Positions 8,118 through 16,667 of a stretch of 64,000 bases of DNA are shown here, one piece after another. Under the pieces are notes generated by a model. The model did no database searches. It was given only the letters and a program-made list of their open reading frames with translations, and was not told where the DNA came from. A program made the position numbers and the translations under genes. Within the stretch, counting starts at the first letter, position 1, and each line of letters opens with the position of its first letter. This DNA is from Lachnospiraceae bacterium (GTDB taxonomy: Bacteria; Bacillota; Clostridia; Lachnospirales; Lachnospiraceae), in NCBI GenBank assembly GCA_022510615.1, contig JAFLTC010000003.1, forward strand, positions 1 to 64,000, written 5' to 3'.

Positions 8118-8525
8118 TCAGGTTTTCTTAATAAATTCAAAACGGCATTTCGGGCAGGTAATGGCAATCTTCCCCCGCCCTCTCGGCACCCGGATAATCT
8201 GATGACATTTGGGACACCGATATAACTTTTTTACACCGTTTCTCTCCTGAAATTTCATCTTCAAATACTTAAAATAGTTTTTTACCGGATTCCACATCCG
8301 CAAAAATTTTTGGTTCTCCGCCTGTCTTCTATAAATATTTCTCGACAGGCAACGAAAAAAATACAAAAGAATAACCAGATAGCTAACTACCATCAGCATC
8401 GGTGCTACTACTGTATTTCTAAAAAAATTTTCTAACACAAATATTATAATAAATAAGGCAAACAAAAACATGGACAGCTGGTCGGTTCCATATCTGCCAT
8501 ACATAAATCTTCGCAGCCAATTCAT
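8118..8525 (-). CDS. Membrane protein with C-terminal zinc ribbon
   Basis: A 135-residue protein with two membrane helices (about residues 16-60), a basic amphipathic middle and a C-terminal zinc ribbon, RCPKCH...TCPKCRFEF (two CxxC knuckles about 20 residues apart). The ribbon faces the cytoplasm if the helix pair is a hairpin. The start is the ATG at 8525; the in-frame TTG one codon earlier is unlikely. It is first in the operon that also encodes DUF5685, the J protein and the membrane protein ending at 6085. Role unknown; a membrane platform for the J protein is possible. Confidence 0.65.
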   Translation of the reverse strand: MNWLRRFMYGRYGTDQLSMFLFALFIIIFVLENFFRNTVVAPMLMVVSYLVILLYFFRCLSRNIYRRQAENQKFLRMWNPVKNYFKYLKMKFQERNGVKKLYRCPKCHQIIRVPRGRGKIAITCPKCRFEFIKKT

Positions 8526-8594
8526 CAAAAATCACACCCTCTCCTATTCCCTGATACAGATAGTAACTTATGTTACACTATATTTGTGAATATC

Positions 8595-9497
8595 CTATGA
8601 AATTTCCGTATTCTCTTCATAGGGATTGACATGCACCATGCAGTGCTTTACCTGAAGAAAATTTCGCTCAATCTCATCGTGTACCGTTTCCGCAATCTGA
8701 TGCGCCTGCCATAATGTCATATCCCCGTCCACACTGATCTCCATATCCACATATATTTTATTACCGAAAACTCTGGTCTTTATATCATCCAGACGCAAAA
8801 CACCGGTCTGTCTTTTTGCCACGCCCACAATCGCCTCAGTGGTCCTGTCATCACAGGCCTCATCTGTCATTTTTCCCACGGCATCCCGGAAAATATCGAA
8901 AGCCGCCTTTAAAATGAAAACACAAATAACGACACTGGCAACCGGATCCAAAATGGGAAAACCCATTTTTGCTCCCAGTATACCGATAAAACTTCCCACC
9001 GATGACATAGCATCGGTGCGGTGATGCCAGGCATCCGCTCTCAAAACATCGGAACGAATCCGCCTTGCCGTGCGGATGGTATACCAGTACATCCCTTCTT
9101 TTACTGCAATCGAAACAATCGCGGCAATCAGTGGCAGTATGGTAGGCACTACCGGGTCCTCGCCCTCGGCTCCTGAAATGATAGCTTGAATACCGCTATA
9201 ACCAATACCAAGTCCAGTAACAGCAAGGATAATCGCAAGGAGTAATGCCGCCACACTCTCCAGTCGCTCATGCCCATAAGGATGATTTTTATCCGATTCC
9301 CGGTTGGAAATTTTTACCCCGATTATGACGACAACGGTGCTGAACACATCAGAAGCGGAATGTACCGCATCGGACACCATAGCACTGGATCTGCCGAAAA
9401 TACCCGCAGCCAGCTTGGTAAGAGATAACAAAATATTTACCAATATACTGTTACGGGACACCTTCATTGCCGCCTTTTCTTCATTTCCCTTACACAT
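8595..9497 (-). CDS. Cation diffusion facilitator (CDF) metal exporter
   Basis: A 300-residue CDF transporter with six membrane helices and a C-terminal ferredoxin-like cytoplasmic domain. Metal-site residues are visible: His46-xxx-Asp50 in TM2 (HSASD), HPYGHER in the 2-3 loop and His158-xxx-Asp162 in TM5 (HHRTD). An HxxxD pair in both helices is the pattern of Zn/Cd exporters rather than the DxxxD pattern of Mn exporters. The family uses the proton motive force to export divalent metals. The ATG at 9497 has GAGG rather far upstream; the ATG ten codons in (AAGGCGG upstream) is an alternative start. Confidence 0.9.
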   Translation of the reverse strand: MCKGNEEKAAMKVSRNSILVNILLSLTKLAAGIFGRSSAMVSDAVHSASDVFSTVVVIIGVKISNRESDKNHPYGHERLESVAALLLAIILAVTGLGIGYSGIQAIISGAEGEDPVVPTILPLIAAIVSIAVKEGMYWYTIRTARRIRSDVLRADAWHHRTDAMSSVGSFIGILGAKMGFPILDPVASVVICVFILKAAFDIFRDAVGKMTDEACDDRTTEAIVGVAKRQTGVLRLDDIKTRVFGNKIYVDMEISVDGDMTLWQAHQIAETVHDEIERNFLQVKHCMVHVNPYEENTEIS

Positions 9498-9536
9498 AAA
9501 TTTTTACTTGCCTCATCTTTCTCGTAGGTTGCTAAT

Positions 9537-9565
9537 ACCATAACATAAATGAAACCAGAATACAA
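9537..9565 (-). promoter_or_regulatory. Possible promoter of the CDF gene
   Basis: Minus strand TTGTAT (9560-9565), a 17-base spacer and TATGGT (9537-9542), about 40 bases before the start at 9497. The match is moderate. Confidence 0.4.
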
Positions 9566-9639
9566 TAAAAAAACTCTGCCATACTACTATTAGAAGCATA
9601 AAACACAGGAATTTTTGACGCTTCGGAATGGAGGAAAAA

Positions 9640-9939
9640 ATGCAGGAAGAACAGAAAAAAGCATTGAGAACAGAGCTACCAAAGCTGGCACTGGACGATA
9701 TCCCCACGCCGGACAGCGATGCCCTTACCATTACGGGACTGACAAAGCACCGGGGAAGAATCTCCGGCTATCAGCTGTCGGATAACCGCATCGTCTCAAG
9801 GCAGGAAGGTGTGAAGCTTGCCAAGGCCGGGAAAATACGCGGAGTAGGAATTGCCCATCGGAAGGATACCGAATATTTAAAATCGATTCCCGATGATACG
9901 GAGGGGAATAACCTCTCTTCTCTTCCTACGGTAAAGTAA
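9640..9939 (+). CDS. DUF3892 domain protein
   Basis: A 99-residue soluble protein. The central segment (ITGLTKHRGRISGYQLSDNR, then IVSRQEGVKLAKAGKI) is the DUF3892 pattern, a small beta-alpha domain of unknown function found in many Firmicutes. The start is the second ATG (9640), because GGAGG of the first codons at 9628 makes an ideal ribosome site for it. It has its own terminator and is transcribed alone. Confidence 0.75.
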   Translation: MQEEQKKALRTELPKLALDDIPTPDSDALTITGLTKHRGRISGYQLSDNRIVSRQEGVKLAKAGKIRGVGIAHRKDTEYLKSIPDDTEGNNLSSLPTVK

Positions 9940-9950
9940 GGAATAAAAAT

Positions 9951-9999
9951 AAAAGCCACCCCAAAACTTTGACCGAGTGAGGGGTGGAATTTCTTTTTA
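9951..9999 (+). terminator. Intrinsic terminator of the DUF3892 gene
   Basis: CCACCCC (9956-9962) pairs with GGGGTGG (9981-9987) across an 18-base loop, followed by a T-rich run ending near 9999. An A-run on the 5' side (9945-9954) would let it work in reverse too. Confidence 0.75.
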
Positions 10000-10052
10000 C
10001 TATTTACTAGGTCCCCGCCACAAAAACATATTCACTACTGGCAAAAGTTGGA

Positions 10053-10081
10053 TTGTAAAATTCCGAATTACATGATATAAT
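10053..10081 (+). promoter_or_regulatory. Predicted sigma-A promoter of the diguanylate cyclase gene
   Basis: TTGTAA (10053-10058), a 17-base spacer and consensus TATAAT (10076-10081), 32 bases upstream of the ATG at 10113. Confidence 0.7.
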
Positions 10082-10112
10082 TGAAATGTTGTGTGGACAG
10101 GAGGTAGAGGAT

Positions 10113-11168
10113 ATGACAAATGCTACATATACAAAGAACCGATATATTAAGACAGCATACAAAGGCATCGTCTTTCTCTGTCTGCTGTACCATATTTTAT
10201 TTTCCTGTCTGGTAATAATATTGCACGTTCCCGGACTTTTCATCTACCATCTGTGTGTATGTGCTTTTTACGTTTTTATGCTACGGCTGGTAACCATGGA
10301 CATCTACCGGATTACCACTGTGCTGATACATATAGAAATCATCACCTTTATACTTACCAATACCGTACTACTTGGGTGGAATGCCGGGTTCCACGCCTAT
10401 TTACTGGCGTTGGCTTCTCTGGTCTACTTTAACCCTTTTGACAATAAAAAAGTGATGTATATATTTTCCGGTATGGAGGCGGTTCTTTTCTTCTGCCTGA
10501 AGATATTCACCATATATTACTCACCGATACTCCATATGAGTTCCCAAATGCGGGACATATTTTATCTGATCAATTATGTAGGTTGTTTTATCGTGGTAGT
10601 GAGTGGCGCTGCATTATCGAAAGTTTCCGCGGAAACTACGGAAAAACGGTTGGTAAGAAAGACGCGGTCTCTTCAGAATCAGGCAGACCATGACACCCTT
10701 ACCCATCTGTGGACGCGCTCCTATTTAACGAAACAGTTTCAGAAGATAAGAGAAAAAGGAATGCCATTTTCAGTGACAATGTGCGATATCGATAATTTTA
10801 AGGGAATTAATGATACCTATGGGCATAATTGCGGAGATTATATATTAGAAAGCATCGCCGGTATTTTGAAAAAAAATTCTCCGGAGAATAGCATTGTCAC
10901 CCGCTGGGGTGGTGAGGAATTCATTGTGCTACTGGAGGATTGCGACATCACCAAAGGCAAACCGCTGATAGAAAAAATACGAAAAAAAGTGGCAGAGACG
11001 GAATTTGTATACAAGGAACAAGTCCTTCGTGTGACGATGACCTTTGGCATTAGTACCAGCATGGAACACACGGAATTAAACAACCTGATTGAACTTGCGG
11101 ATGACAGGATGTATGTAGGAAAACAGAATGGGAAGAACCGTGTGGTGGATGACTCCTATGTCATGTAA
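10113..11168 (+). CDS. Membrane diguanylate cyclase (GGDEF)
   Basis: A 351-residue protein with about six membrane helices (residues 15-175), a short linker and a GGDEF domain (about 190-345). The active site reads RWGGEEF, and the nucleotide-binding CDIDNFKGINDTYGH segment is intact, so it should make cyclic di-GMP from two GTP. The inhibitory I-site (RxxD upstream of GGEEF) is absent; the equivalent residues are PENS, so product inhibition through that site is not expected. The start is the ATG at 10113, with AGGAGGT 8 bases upstream; an ATG at 10086 lacks a site. It ends 45 bases before the dispersed palindromic element, copy 1. Confidence 0.9.
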   Translation: MTNATYTKNRYIKTAYKGIVFLCLLYHILFSCLVIILHVPGLFIYHLCVCAFYVFMLRLVTMDIYRITTVLIHIEIITFILTNTVLLGWNAGFHAYLLALASLVYFNPFDNKKVMYIFSGMEAVLFFCLKIFTIYYSPILHMSSQMRDIFYLINYVGCFIVVVSGAALSKVSAETTEKRLVRKTRSLQNQADHDTLTHLWTRSYLTKQFQKIREKGMPFSVTMCDIDNFKGINDTYGHNCGDYILESIAGILKKNSPENSIVTRWGGEEFIVLLEDCDITKGKPLIEKIRKKVAETEFVYKEQVLRVTMTFGISTSMEHTELNNLIELADDRMYVGKQNGKNRVVDDSYVM

Positions 11169-11212
11169 GATACTATTATATCATTGTAAAACATAGCTTG
11201 TAACTCAACAAA

Positions 11213-11324
11213 AAATACCATCCAATCAGCGAGAACCTCAAATGCGAAGCGTTTCCGGTGAGGTAAGCCTCAAAAGTCAGACTTTTGGGCATACCTCACT
11301 TTCGAGTTCGATTGGATGGTATTT
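11213..11324 (+). repeat. Dispersed palindromic element, copy 1
   Basis: Outer stem of 15 perfect pairs (11213-11227 with 11310-11324), an AGCGA bulge (11228-11232), GAAC/GTTC (11233-11236, 11306-11309), a hairpin AAATGC-GAA-GCGTTT (11240-11254), then a long hairpin starting GTGAGGTA (11258) and ending TACCTCAC (11292-11299). U-runs flank both sides, so it can terminate both the cyclase gene and convergent gpmI. It shares its core with 31426-31492 and 52461-52573. Confidence 0.8.
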
Positions 11325-11327
11325 ATT

Positions 11328-12857
11328 TTACTGCTTAATCAATAATGACTTTCCGGTCATTTCCGCCGGCTGCTCCATGTCCATCATCTCAATCAGTGTC
11401 GGGACAATGTCAGCCAGGCAGCCGCCCTCGCGAAGGCCATAGTTCTCATCATAATTTACAATGATAAATGGAACCGGATTGGTTGTATGTGCCGTAAATG
11501 GAGAACCATCCTCATCAATCAGCTTCTCTGCATTGCCATGATCGGCACAGATAAACATCTGTCCGTCCACTTCAAGAAGAGCATCTACTGCTCTGCCTAC
11601 GCACTCGTCAACGGCTTCGATTGCTTTTATGGCAGCCTCCAAGATTCCTGTATGACCAACCATATCCGGATTGGCAAAGTTTATGATAATGACATCGTAT
11701 TTATCGGACTTAATGGCATCAACCAGATTATCGCACACTTCATAGGCACTCATCTCCGGTTTCATATCAAAGGTCGCGATTTTTGGAGAATCAACCAGAA
11801 TACGATCCTCGCCATCAAACTGCTTTTCTTCACCGCCATTAAAGAAGAACGTTACATGAGCATATTTCTGGGTCTCCGCAAGGCGAAGCTGTGTCTTGCC
11901 ATTCTTTGACAGATATTCGCCAAAGGTCATCGTCAGTTCCTCTGGCGGATAGGCAACAAGGACGTTTGGCATCTCTGCGTCATACTGTGCCATACAGACA
12001 AATGTCACCGGAAAATAACCATTTTTTCTCTCAAAGCCTCCAAAATCCGGATCCACAAAAACTCTCGTCAGCTGTCTTGCACGGTCTGGGCGGAAATTAA
12101 AGAAAATGACACTGTCATTTTCCTTAATCATGCCATTTTTATCCACTACTGTCGGCAGCATGAACTCATCGGTTATATCATTGGCATAAGAATTGCGGAT
12201 TGCCTGTACCGGGTCCGTCTCCTCCACTCCTTCTCCGTAAACCAGTGCTGCATATGCTTTTTCCTCACGGTCCCAGGCATTGTCACGGTCCATCGCATAG
12301 AAACGTCCGGAAATGGTGGCAACAGATCCGACACCGATCTCTTTCATTTTGGCAACTGCCTCTTCCATATATTCAGCAGCAGAGGAAGGCGGTACATCAC
12401 GACCATCCAGATAAGCATGTACATATACCTTTTCGATTCCATTTCTCTTTGCCAGTTCTAAAAGACCATATAAATGCTCCATATGGCTGTGGACACCGCC
12501 CGGGGAGAGAAGTCCCATCAGGTGGAGTGCCGAATCATTTTTCTTACAGTTCTCTACCGCTTTTGCCAATGCTTCGTTTTCAAAAAATTTGCCATCCTCT
12601 ATATCCTTTGTAATTTTCACAAGCATCTGGTATACGATGCGTCCGGCACCCATATTGGTATGCCCTACCTCGGAGTTGCCCATCTGTCCGTCCGGCAGTC
12701 CCACTGCCATACCGCTGGCATCCCCTTTTGTATGAGGGTATTTAGCAAGAAGGTTATCCATTACCGGCGTCTTTGCCTGGGCGATGGCATTCCCCTCTGT
12801 CTTGTCGTTTAAGCCATATCCATCTAAAATCATTAAAACAGTTGGTTTCTTACTCAT
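11328..12857 (-). CDS. gpmI: 2,3-bisphosphoglycerate-independent phosphoglycerate mutase
   Basis: A 509-residue, two-domain alkaline-phosphatase-fold enzyme that interconverts 3- and 2-phosphoglycerate in glycolysis, normally with Mn. The nucleophile Ser lies in GNSEVGH (about residue 62), with metal ligands in MILDGYG near the start and CADHGNAEK and HTTNPVPF near the end. Length is normal for the family. The ATG at 12857 is chosen from three in-frame ATGs because GGAGG ends 5 bases before it. It is a single gene with its own promoter and a bidirectional terminator (element copy 1) directly after the stop. Confidence 0.96.
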   Translation of the reverse strand: MSKKPTVLMILDGYGLNDKTEGNAIAQAKTPVMDNLLAKYPHTKGDASGMAVGLPDGQMGNSEVGHTNMGAGRIVYQMLVKITKDIEDGKFFENEALAKAVENCKKNDSALHLMGLLSPGGVHSHMEHLYGLLELAKRNGIEKVYVHAYLDGRDVPPSSAAEYMEEAVAKMKEIGVGSVATISGRFYAMDRDNAWDREEKAYAALVYGEGVEETDPVQAIRNSYANDITDEFMLPTVVDKNGMIKENDSVIFFNFRPDRARQLTRVFVDPDFGGFERKNGYFPVTFVCMAQYDAEMPNVLVAYPPEELTMTFGEYLSKNGKTQLRLAETQKYAHVTFFFNGGEEKQFDGEDRILVDSPKIATFDMKPEMSAYEVCDNLVDAIKSDKYDVIIINFANPDMVGHTGILEAAIKAIEAVDECVGRAVDALLEVDGQMFICADHGNAEKLIDEDGSPFTAHTTNPVPFIIVNYDENYGLREGGCLADIVPTLIEMMDMEQPAEMTGKSLLIKQ

Positions 12858-12897
12858 CATTTCCTCCATTCCGGAGCATTGCTCCTTGCTTTATGAC

Positions 12898-12923
12898 GAA
12901 TTGCCCGGTTTGTTCGGCAATTT
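12898..12923 (-). promoter_or_regulatory. Inverted repeat in the gpmI leader
   Basis: GAATTGCC-CGgtttgttCG-GGCAATTT-type arms, imperfectly paired with a short loop, lie between the gpmI -10 and its ribosome site; a second small hairpin (GGAGCAATGCTCC) lies closer to the start. They may form a leader structure or a weak terminator of the anti-sigma gene. No T-run follows. Confidence 0.35.
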
Positions 12924-12938
12924 CTCTGCTAATGACTT

Positions 12939-12967
12939 ATTATAATGGAGTCTTTGACAAAAATCAA
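12939..12967 (-). promoter_or_regulatory. Predicted sigma-A promoter of gpmI
   Basis: Minus strand TTGATT (12962-12967), a 17-base spacer and consensus TATAAT (12939-12944). The -35 overlaps the last codons of the anti-sigma gene. Confidence 0.6.
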
Positions 12968-13728
12968 TGGGAATATTGAAATTGAATCTTGCGAAAATTA
13001 TTTACTTCCTCCTGCCTTTCTTTTGTCCACTCAATAAAGCTTGCCTGAATGTCCTTCTTTTTCGCCACCTCAACTAAAGATGAGCCCTGAGCAATTTTTT
13101 TAACTTCCTTTAACGGCATATTGGAACCATCTATATAAACCATATAATTAGAGTCCTTGAATACCAGTATGGCAAAATAGCTCTTTCCTTCACCCTTTTC
13201 TTTTCCACCGTAATATCCCTGTCCCAGACTGCTTTTAAATTTTTTCAATTTCTCTGCGGCACGAACTGTCTGGTATTTTGTCTTCAAATGGTATAGGATA
13301 ACACTGAAAAATTTGTTTTCCTTTGTATGACGGTAGAGAAACAAATCCTCTTTATCCTGCCGGTAGCCCTCCGGAACATAGGACAGCTTTACATCATAAA
13401 AGGCTGACTTCCCGTTGTCCTTCGTTGTATCTTCCTTTGCCTTTGGCTCTGTTGTGTTTATAACAATGTCGGCAATGTCGTTTTCCACTCTGCCATTCAC
13501 TCTTGAATCATCTTTGCTATTCATTCTTGAATAATGTACGGCTGCTCCTGCTGCCGAACTTCCCAATACTAATATAACAAGAAAACAGGCTGCTGCCTTG
13601 AACACCTTGCTCCCACCATACACTCTTTTTCTTTCACGGCGAAGCTGCTCTCCCTTTTTCTCTATTTCTTTCACTGCTTTTTCGGACAAGTGAACATCAT
13701 CCAATAATTCTCTGTATTGTTCTTTCAT
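12964..13728 (-). CDS. Anti-sigma-like membrane protein (DUF4367-type)
   Basis: A 254-residue, single-pass membrane protein: a cytoplasmic N-terminal helix-rich part (1-42), a membrane helix (about 43-65) and an extracytoplasmic domain whose YVPEGYRQDK motif (about 116-125) is typical of DUF4367 domains found on anti-sigma factors. It starts one base after the sigma factor stop, with AGGAGG inside the end of that gene, so translation is coupled. The arrangement implies it holds the sigma factor inactive until a cell-envelope signal arrives. No zinc-binding HxxxCxxC is present. Confidence 0.75.
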   Translation of the reverse strand: MKEQYRELLDDVHLSEKAVKEIEKKGEQLRRERKRVYGGSKVFKAAACFLVILVLGSSAAGAAVHYSRMNSKDDSRVNGRVENDIADIVINTTEPKAKEDTTKDNGKSAFYDVKLSYVPEGYRQDKEDLFLYRHTKENKFFSVILYHLKTKYQTVRAAEKLKKFKSSLGQGYYGGKEKGEGKSYFAILVFKDSNYMVYIDGSNMPLKEVKKIAQGSSLVEVAKKKDIQASFIEWTKERQEEVNNFRKIQFQYSH

Positions 13729-13729
13729 A

Positions 13730-14206
13730 CTACTCGCCTCCTAAAATATCTCTTAATAATTCCCTGCCTCTTTGCAGGCGTTTTTTTACCGTCGCCTCTG
13801 TGGCTCCCACAATAGCTCCTATTTCCCTGCATGTATAACCTTCATAGTAATGCAAATGGACGGCTGTCTTAATCTTATGTGGCAGCTTCATAATTTCCGT
13901 CAACATCTCCTGCTTTTCTTCTCCGGCAATGACTTCCTTTATATCATCCAGATTCACATAGCTGTGTCTGCGACGGCTACGCAAAAGATTTTTTGATTTA
14001 TTGATTGCCACCCGGAGCAGCCATGCCTTTCTGTGTTCATCATCCCGGAAATCCTTTTCGGATACCATATAGGCAAGAAAGGTTTCCTGAACAACCTCCT
14101 CTGCATCGTAGCGGTTACCTAGACAGGCAAAACAGGTTTTCATTAGCACATCGCCATAGCGGTTGACGACCTGATTCACATGTTCCTTTGATTTGAATCG
14201 TTCCAC
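13730..14206 (-). CDS. ECF-type RNA polymerase sigma factor
   Basis: A 158-residue sigma-70 family member with region 2 (about residues 10-75, with AEEVVQETFLAYM) and region 4 (about 105-155, with LHYYEGYTCREIGAIVGAT as the helix-turn-helix). Region 3 is absent, as in group IV sigma factors. The start is GTG at 14206, with GGAGG 7 bases upstream; the longer reading from 14233 would include that ribosome site. It is co-transcribed with the anti-sigma gene. Its regulon cannot be read from this window. Confidence 0.88.
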   Translation of the reverse strand: MERFKSKEHVNQVVNRYGDVLMKTCFACLGNRYDAEEVVQETFLAYMVSEKDFRDDEHRKAWLLRVAINKSKNLLRSRRRHSYVNLDDIKEVIAGEEKQEMLTEIMKLPHKIKTAVHLHYYEGYTCREIGAIVGATEATVKKRLQRGRELLRDILGGE

Positions 14207-14249
14207 CTTTGTTCCTCCTCTCACCTTATACACACCTCAAATAGAAAAA

Positions 14250-14294
14250 AAGTGAAAAAAGAAAGGGAAAAGTTTTCTCTGCTTTCCCCTTTCC
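14250..14294 (-). terminator. Intrinsic terminator of the acyl-CoA ligase gene
   Basis: A GAAAGGG-type arm at 14261-14272 pairs imperfectly with its complement at 14282-14293; on the minus strand this is followed by six U and another U-run. Confidence 0.65.
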
Positions 14295-14321
14295 ATTTCT
14301 CCATATGGCCAAAGACGATAA

Positions 14322-15956
14322 TTAACCCCTGTTCTGGGCATCCACCAGATTTTCACTCTGATACATTTTTCTCAGCTTTGGTTTTTCTATTTTACCGGTA
14401 GGATTTCGAGGTACATCGGCAAAAAATATCTTGCGTGGTCTTTTATAACGCGGCAGCGCTTTGCAGAATTTCTCAATGTCCTCTTCGCTGCAAACCATAT
14501 CCGGCTTTAACTCAATAATGGCCGCTGCAATCTCTCCCAGTCTGTCATCCTGTAATCCTATTACCGCTACGTCCTTAATCGACTCATGGCGGCTTAAAAA
14601 GTTTTCAATCTGAACCGGATAAATATTTTCTCCGCCGCTGATAATAACATCCTTTTTGCGGTCAACGAGATAGACAAATCCATCCTCATCCATTTCTGCC
14701 ATATCTCCGGTATACAGCCAGCCGTCATGGAGCACTTCTGCGGTGGCTTCCTCATCATTATAATAACATTTCATAACGCCGGGACCCTTTACTGCCAGCT
14801 CACCGACACTGCCCTGCGGCACCTCATTACCCTGCTCATCGATAATTTTGATTTCCCATCCATATCCCGGAATGCCAATGGCCCCTACTTTATGTATATT
14901 TTCCACACCGAGGTGAACGCAGCCCGGTCCGATGGATTCACTGAGACCGTAATTCGTGTCATACTGATGCTCCGGAAAATATTCTTTCCAGCGCCGAATC
15001 AAACTCTGTGGTACCGGCTGGGCACCAATATGCATCAGACGCCATTGCTCCAGATTATAATTCTCTTGTTTCAGCCTGCCGCTATCTATTTCCAGTAAAA
15101 GATCCTGTGCCCACGGAACTAACAGCCACACTATCGTACATTTTTCATCGGAAACGGTTTCCAGAATCGCCTTTGGGCTGACTCCCTTTAACAAAACCGC
15201 CTTGCTGGCACTAATGAGACTGCCAAACCAGTGCATCTTTGCCCCTGTGTGATACAGTGGCGGAATGCATAGGAACACATCATCACGGGTCTGACCATGG
15301 TGATTCTGCTCCACCTCACAGGAGTGCATCAGGCTTCGGTGGGAATGAAGAATCGCTTTGGGAAAGCCTGTTGTGCCGGAGGAAAAATAAATAGCGGCAT
15401 CATCCTCATCTGTCAAAGGAATTCCCGGTGCCAGACTGGCACAGTTTGCCGTCAATTTATCATAGTCCTCGGCAAAGGAAGGACAATCTCCTCCTACATA
15501 AAACAACAACCGGTTCTGGCTGATGGCATCTGCGATTTCCTCCACCCGTCCGATAAACTCCGGACCGAAAACAAGGACATCCACCTCGGCCAGATTCAGG
15601 CAATACTCAATTTCATCCGGTGCATACCGGAAATTTAACGGAACCGCAAGAGCTCCGGTTTTTAATATACCAAAATAAATAGGAAGCCATTCCAGACAGT
15701 TCATCAGAAGAATTGCCACCTTGTCTCCCTTTCCGATTCCCCGGCTTATAAGAAGCTGGGCAAACCGGTTTGCCTTCTCATCAAATACATGCCAGGTAAT
15801 TTCCCGGCGGTAATGACACATCGGACTGGATTCAATCAATTCATAATCCCGCCATGTCACCCTTCTTTTTTCCTGAATATCAGGATTAATTTCCACCAGA
15901 CTTACTTCGTTTGGATACTGTCTGGCATTTCGTTCCAGTAATTCTGTTATTGGCAT
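14322..15956 (-). CDS. Class I adenylate-forming acyl-CoA ligase
   Basis: A 544-residue ANL-superfamily enzyme that activates a carboxylic acid as acyl-AMP and transfers it to CoA. Motifs in order: the P-loop-like SSGTTGFPKA (about 190), YGLSES (about 335), GWLYTGD (about 415), DRKKDVIISGGENIYP (about 430-445) and the C-terminal catalytic Lys in NPTGKIEK. The substrate is not evident; medium- or long-chain fatty acids or aromatic acids are possible. The ATG at 15956 is favoured over that at 15965, which directly abuts GGAGG. It forms a short run with the HAD and SGNH genes and ends in a terminator. Confidence 0.88.
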   Translation of the reverse strand: MPITELLERNARQYPNEVSLVEINPDIQEKRRVTWRDYELIESSPMCHYRREITWHVFDEKANRFAQLLISRGIGKGDKVAILLMNCLEWLPIYFGILKTGALAVPLNFRYAPDEIEYCLNLAEVDVLVFGPEFIGRVEEIADAISQNRLLFYVGGDCPSFAEDYDKLTANCASLAPGIPLTDEDDAAIYFSSGTTGFPKAILHSHRSLMHSCEVEQNHHGQTRDDVFLCIPPLYHTGAKMHWFGSLISASKAVLLKGVSPKAILETVSDEKCTIVWLLVPWAQDLLLEIDSGRLKQENYNLEQWRLMHIGAQPVPQSLIRRWKEYFPEHQYDTNYGLSESIGPGCVHLGVENIHKVGAIGIPGYGWEIKIIDEQGNEVPQGSVGELAVKGPGVMKCYYNDEEATAEVLHDGWLYTGDMAEMDEDGFVYLVDRKKDVIISGGENIYPVQIENFLSRHESIKDVAVIGLQDDRLGEIAAAIIELKPDMVCSEEDIEKFCKALPRYKRPRKIFFADVPRNPTGKIEKPKLRKMYQSENLVDAQNRG

Positions 15957-15997
15957 TCCTCTCATCCTCCATTGTCGATTTCCGTCGATTTGTATTA

Positions 15998-16663
15998 TTA
16001 TGCTCCCGCTAACTGCTCCAAAAGAGAAATCGCTTCTTCTATCTCCGCTATCTGATAATCACAGCTTTCCTTCATGATTCCTGCTCCATAGCACCAAGCA
16101 TTTTCCTGTACCCCCACTGTGACAAAACCACCCTGTTTTGCACTTTTTAACGCCGGGATGATATCCTCAAACACAAGACATTCCCCCGGAAGACACCCTA
16201 ACTTTTCCGCTTCCTTTATGTAAATATCCGGGAACTCCTTTCCCCGGCTTACCTCACGGATTTCCGTGAAGGAGTGAAAATATTGATACACGCCGTTATT
16301 AATTAAACAAGGTTCAAATAATGAGGCATTATTTGAGGTGGCAACTCCCGCAGGAATCCCCTTATTTTTTAACCACTGAAGCACTTCCTTTGTTCCGGTT
16401 CTCAGTCTTACCTGCTTCGAATAGGCTTCCATGGCCATCTCATTCCACTCTGCCATAACTTCTTCCGGAGAAGCTTTTAGTCGAAAACGCTCAATGGTAT
16501 ACCGGGCTGCCTCCCCAAATCCCATGGGAGTAATTTTCTCCACGTAATCATCCGGCACTGAAAATCCATATTTGCCAAGAAAATCAATATCAATCTGATG
16601 CCATACCCAGGTGGAATCCAATATCGTTCCATCCAAATCAAAAATAACACCCTTTAACCTCAT
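15998..16663 (-). CDS. HAD-superfamily hydrolase (beta-phosphoglucomutase-like)
   Basis: A 221-residue HAD protein with the complete motif set: DLDGT near residue 10 (nucleophile and acid Asp), ATSN (motif II), and VFEDIIPALKSAK (motif IV). The helical cap of subfamily I sits after DLDGT, as in phosphoglycolate phosphatase and beta-phosphoglucomutase. Substrate unknown. The start is the ATG at 16663 (RLKGVIFDLDG follows); the upstream extension falls in the SGNH gene's tail. It is four bases from that gene. Confidence 0.85.
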   Translation of the reverse strand: MRLKGVIFDLDGTILDSTWVWHQIDIDFLGKYGFSVPDDYVEKITPMGFGEAARYTIERFRLKASPEEVMAEWNEMAMEAYSKQVRLRTGTKEVLQWLKNKGIPAGVATSNNASLFEPCLINNGVYQYFHSFTEIREVSRGKEFPDIYIKEAEKLGCLPGECLVFEDIIPALKSAKQGGFVTVGVQENAWCYGAGIMKESCDYQIAEIEEAISLLEQLAGA

Positions 16664-16667
16664 CGCA

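Noticed and set aside
14322-15956. Bile-acid CoA ligase (BaiB) for the adenylate-forming enzyme
   Set aside because: The sequence opening does not resemble BaiB and no bai genes are nearby; only the superfamily can be supported.
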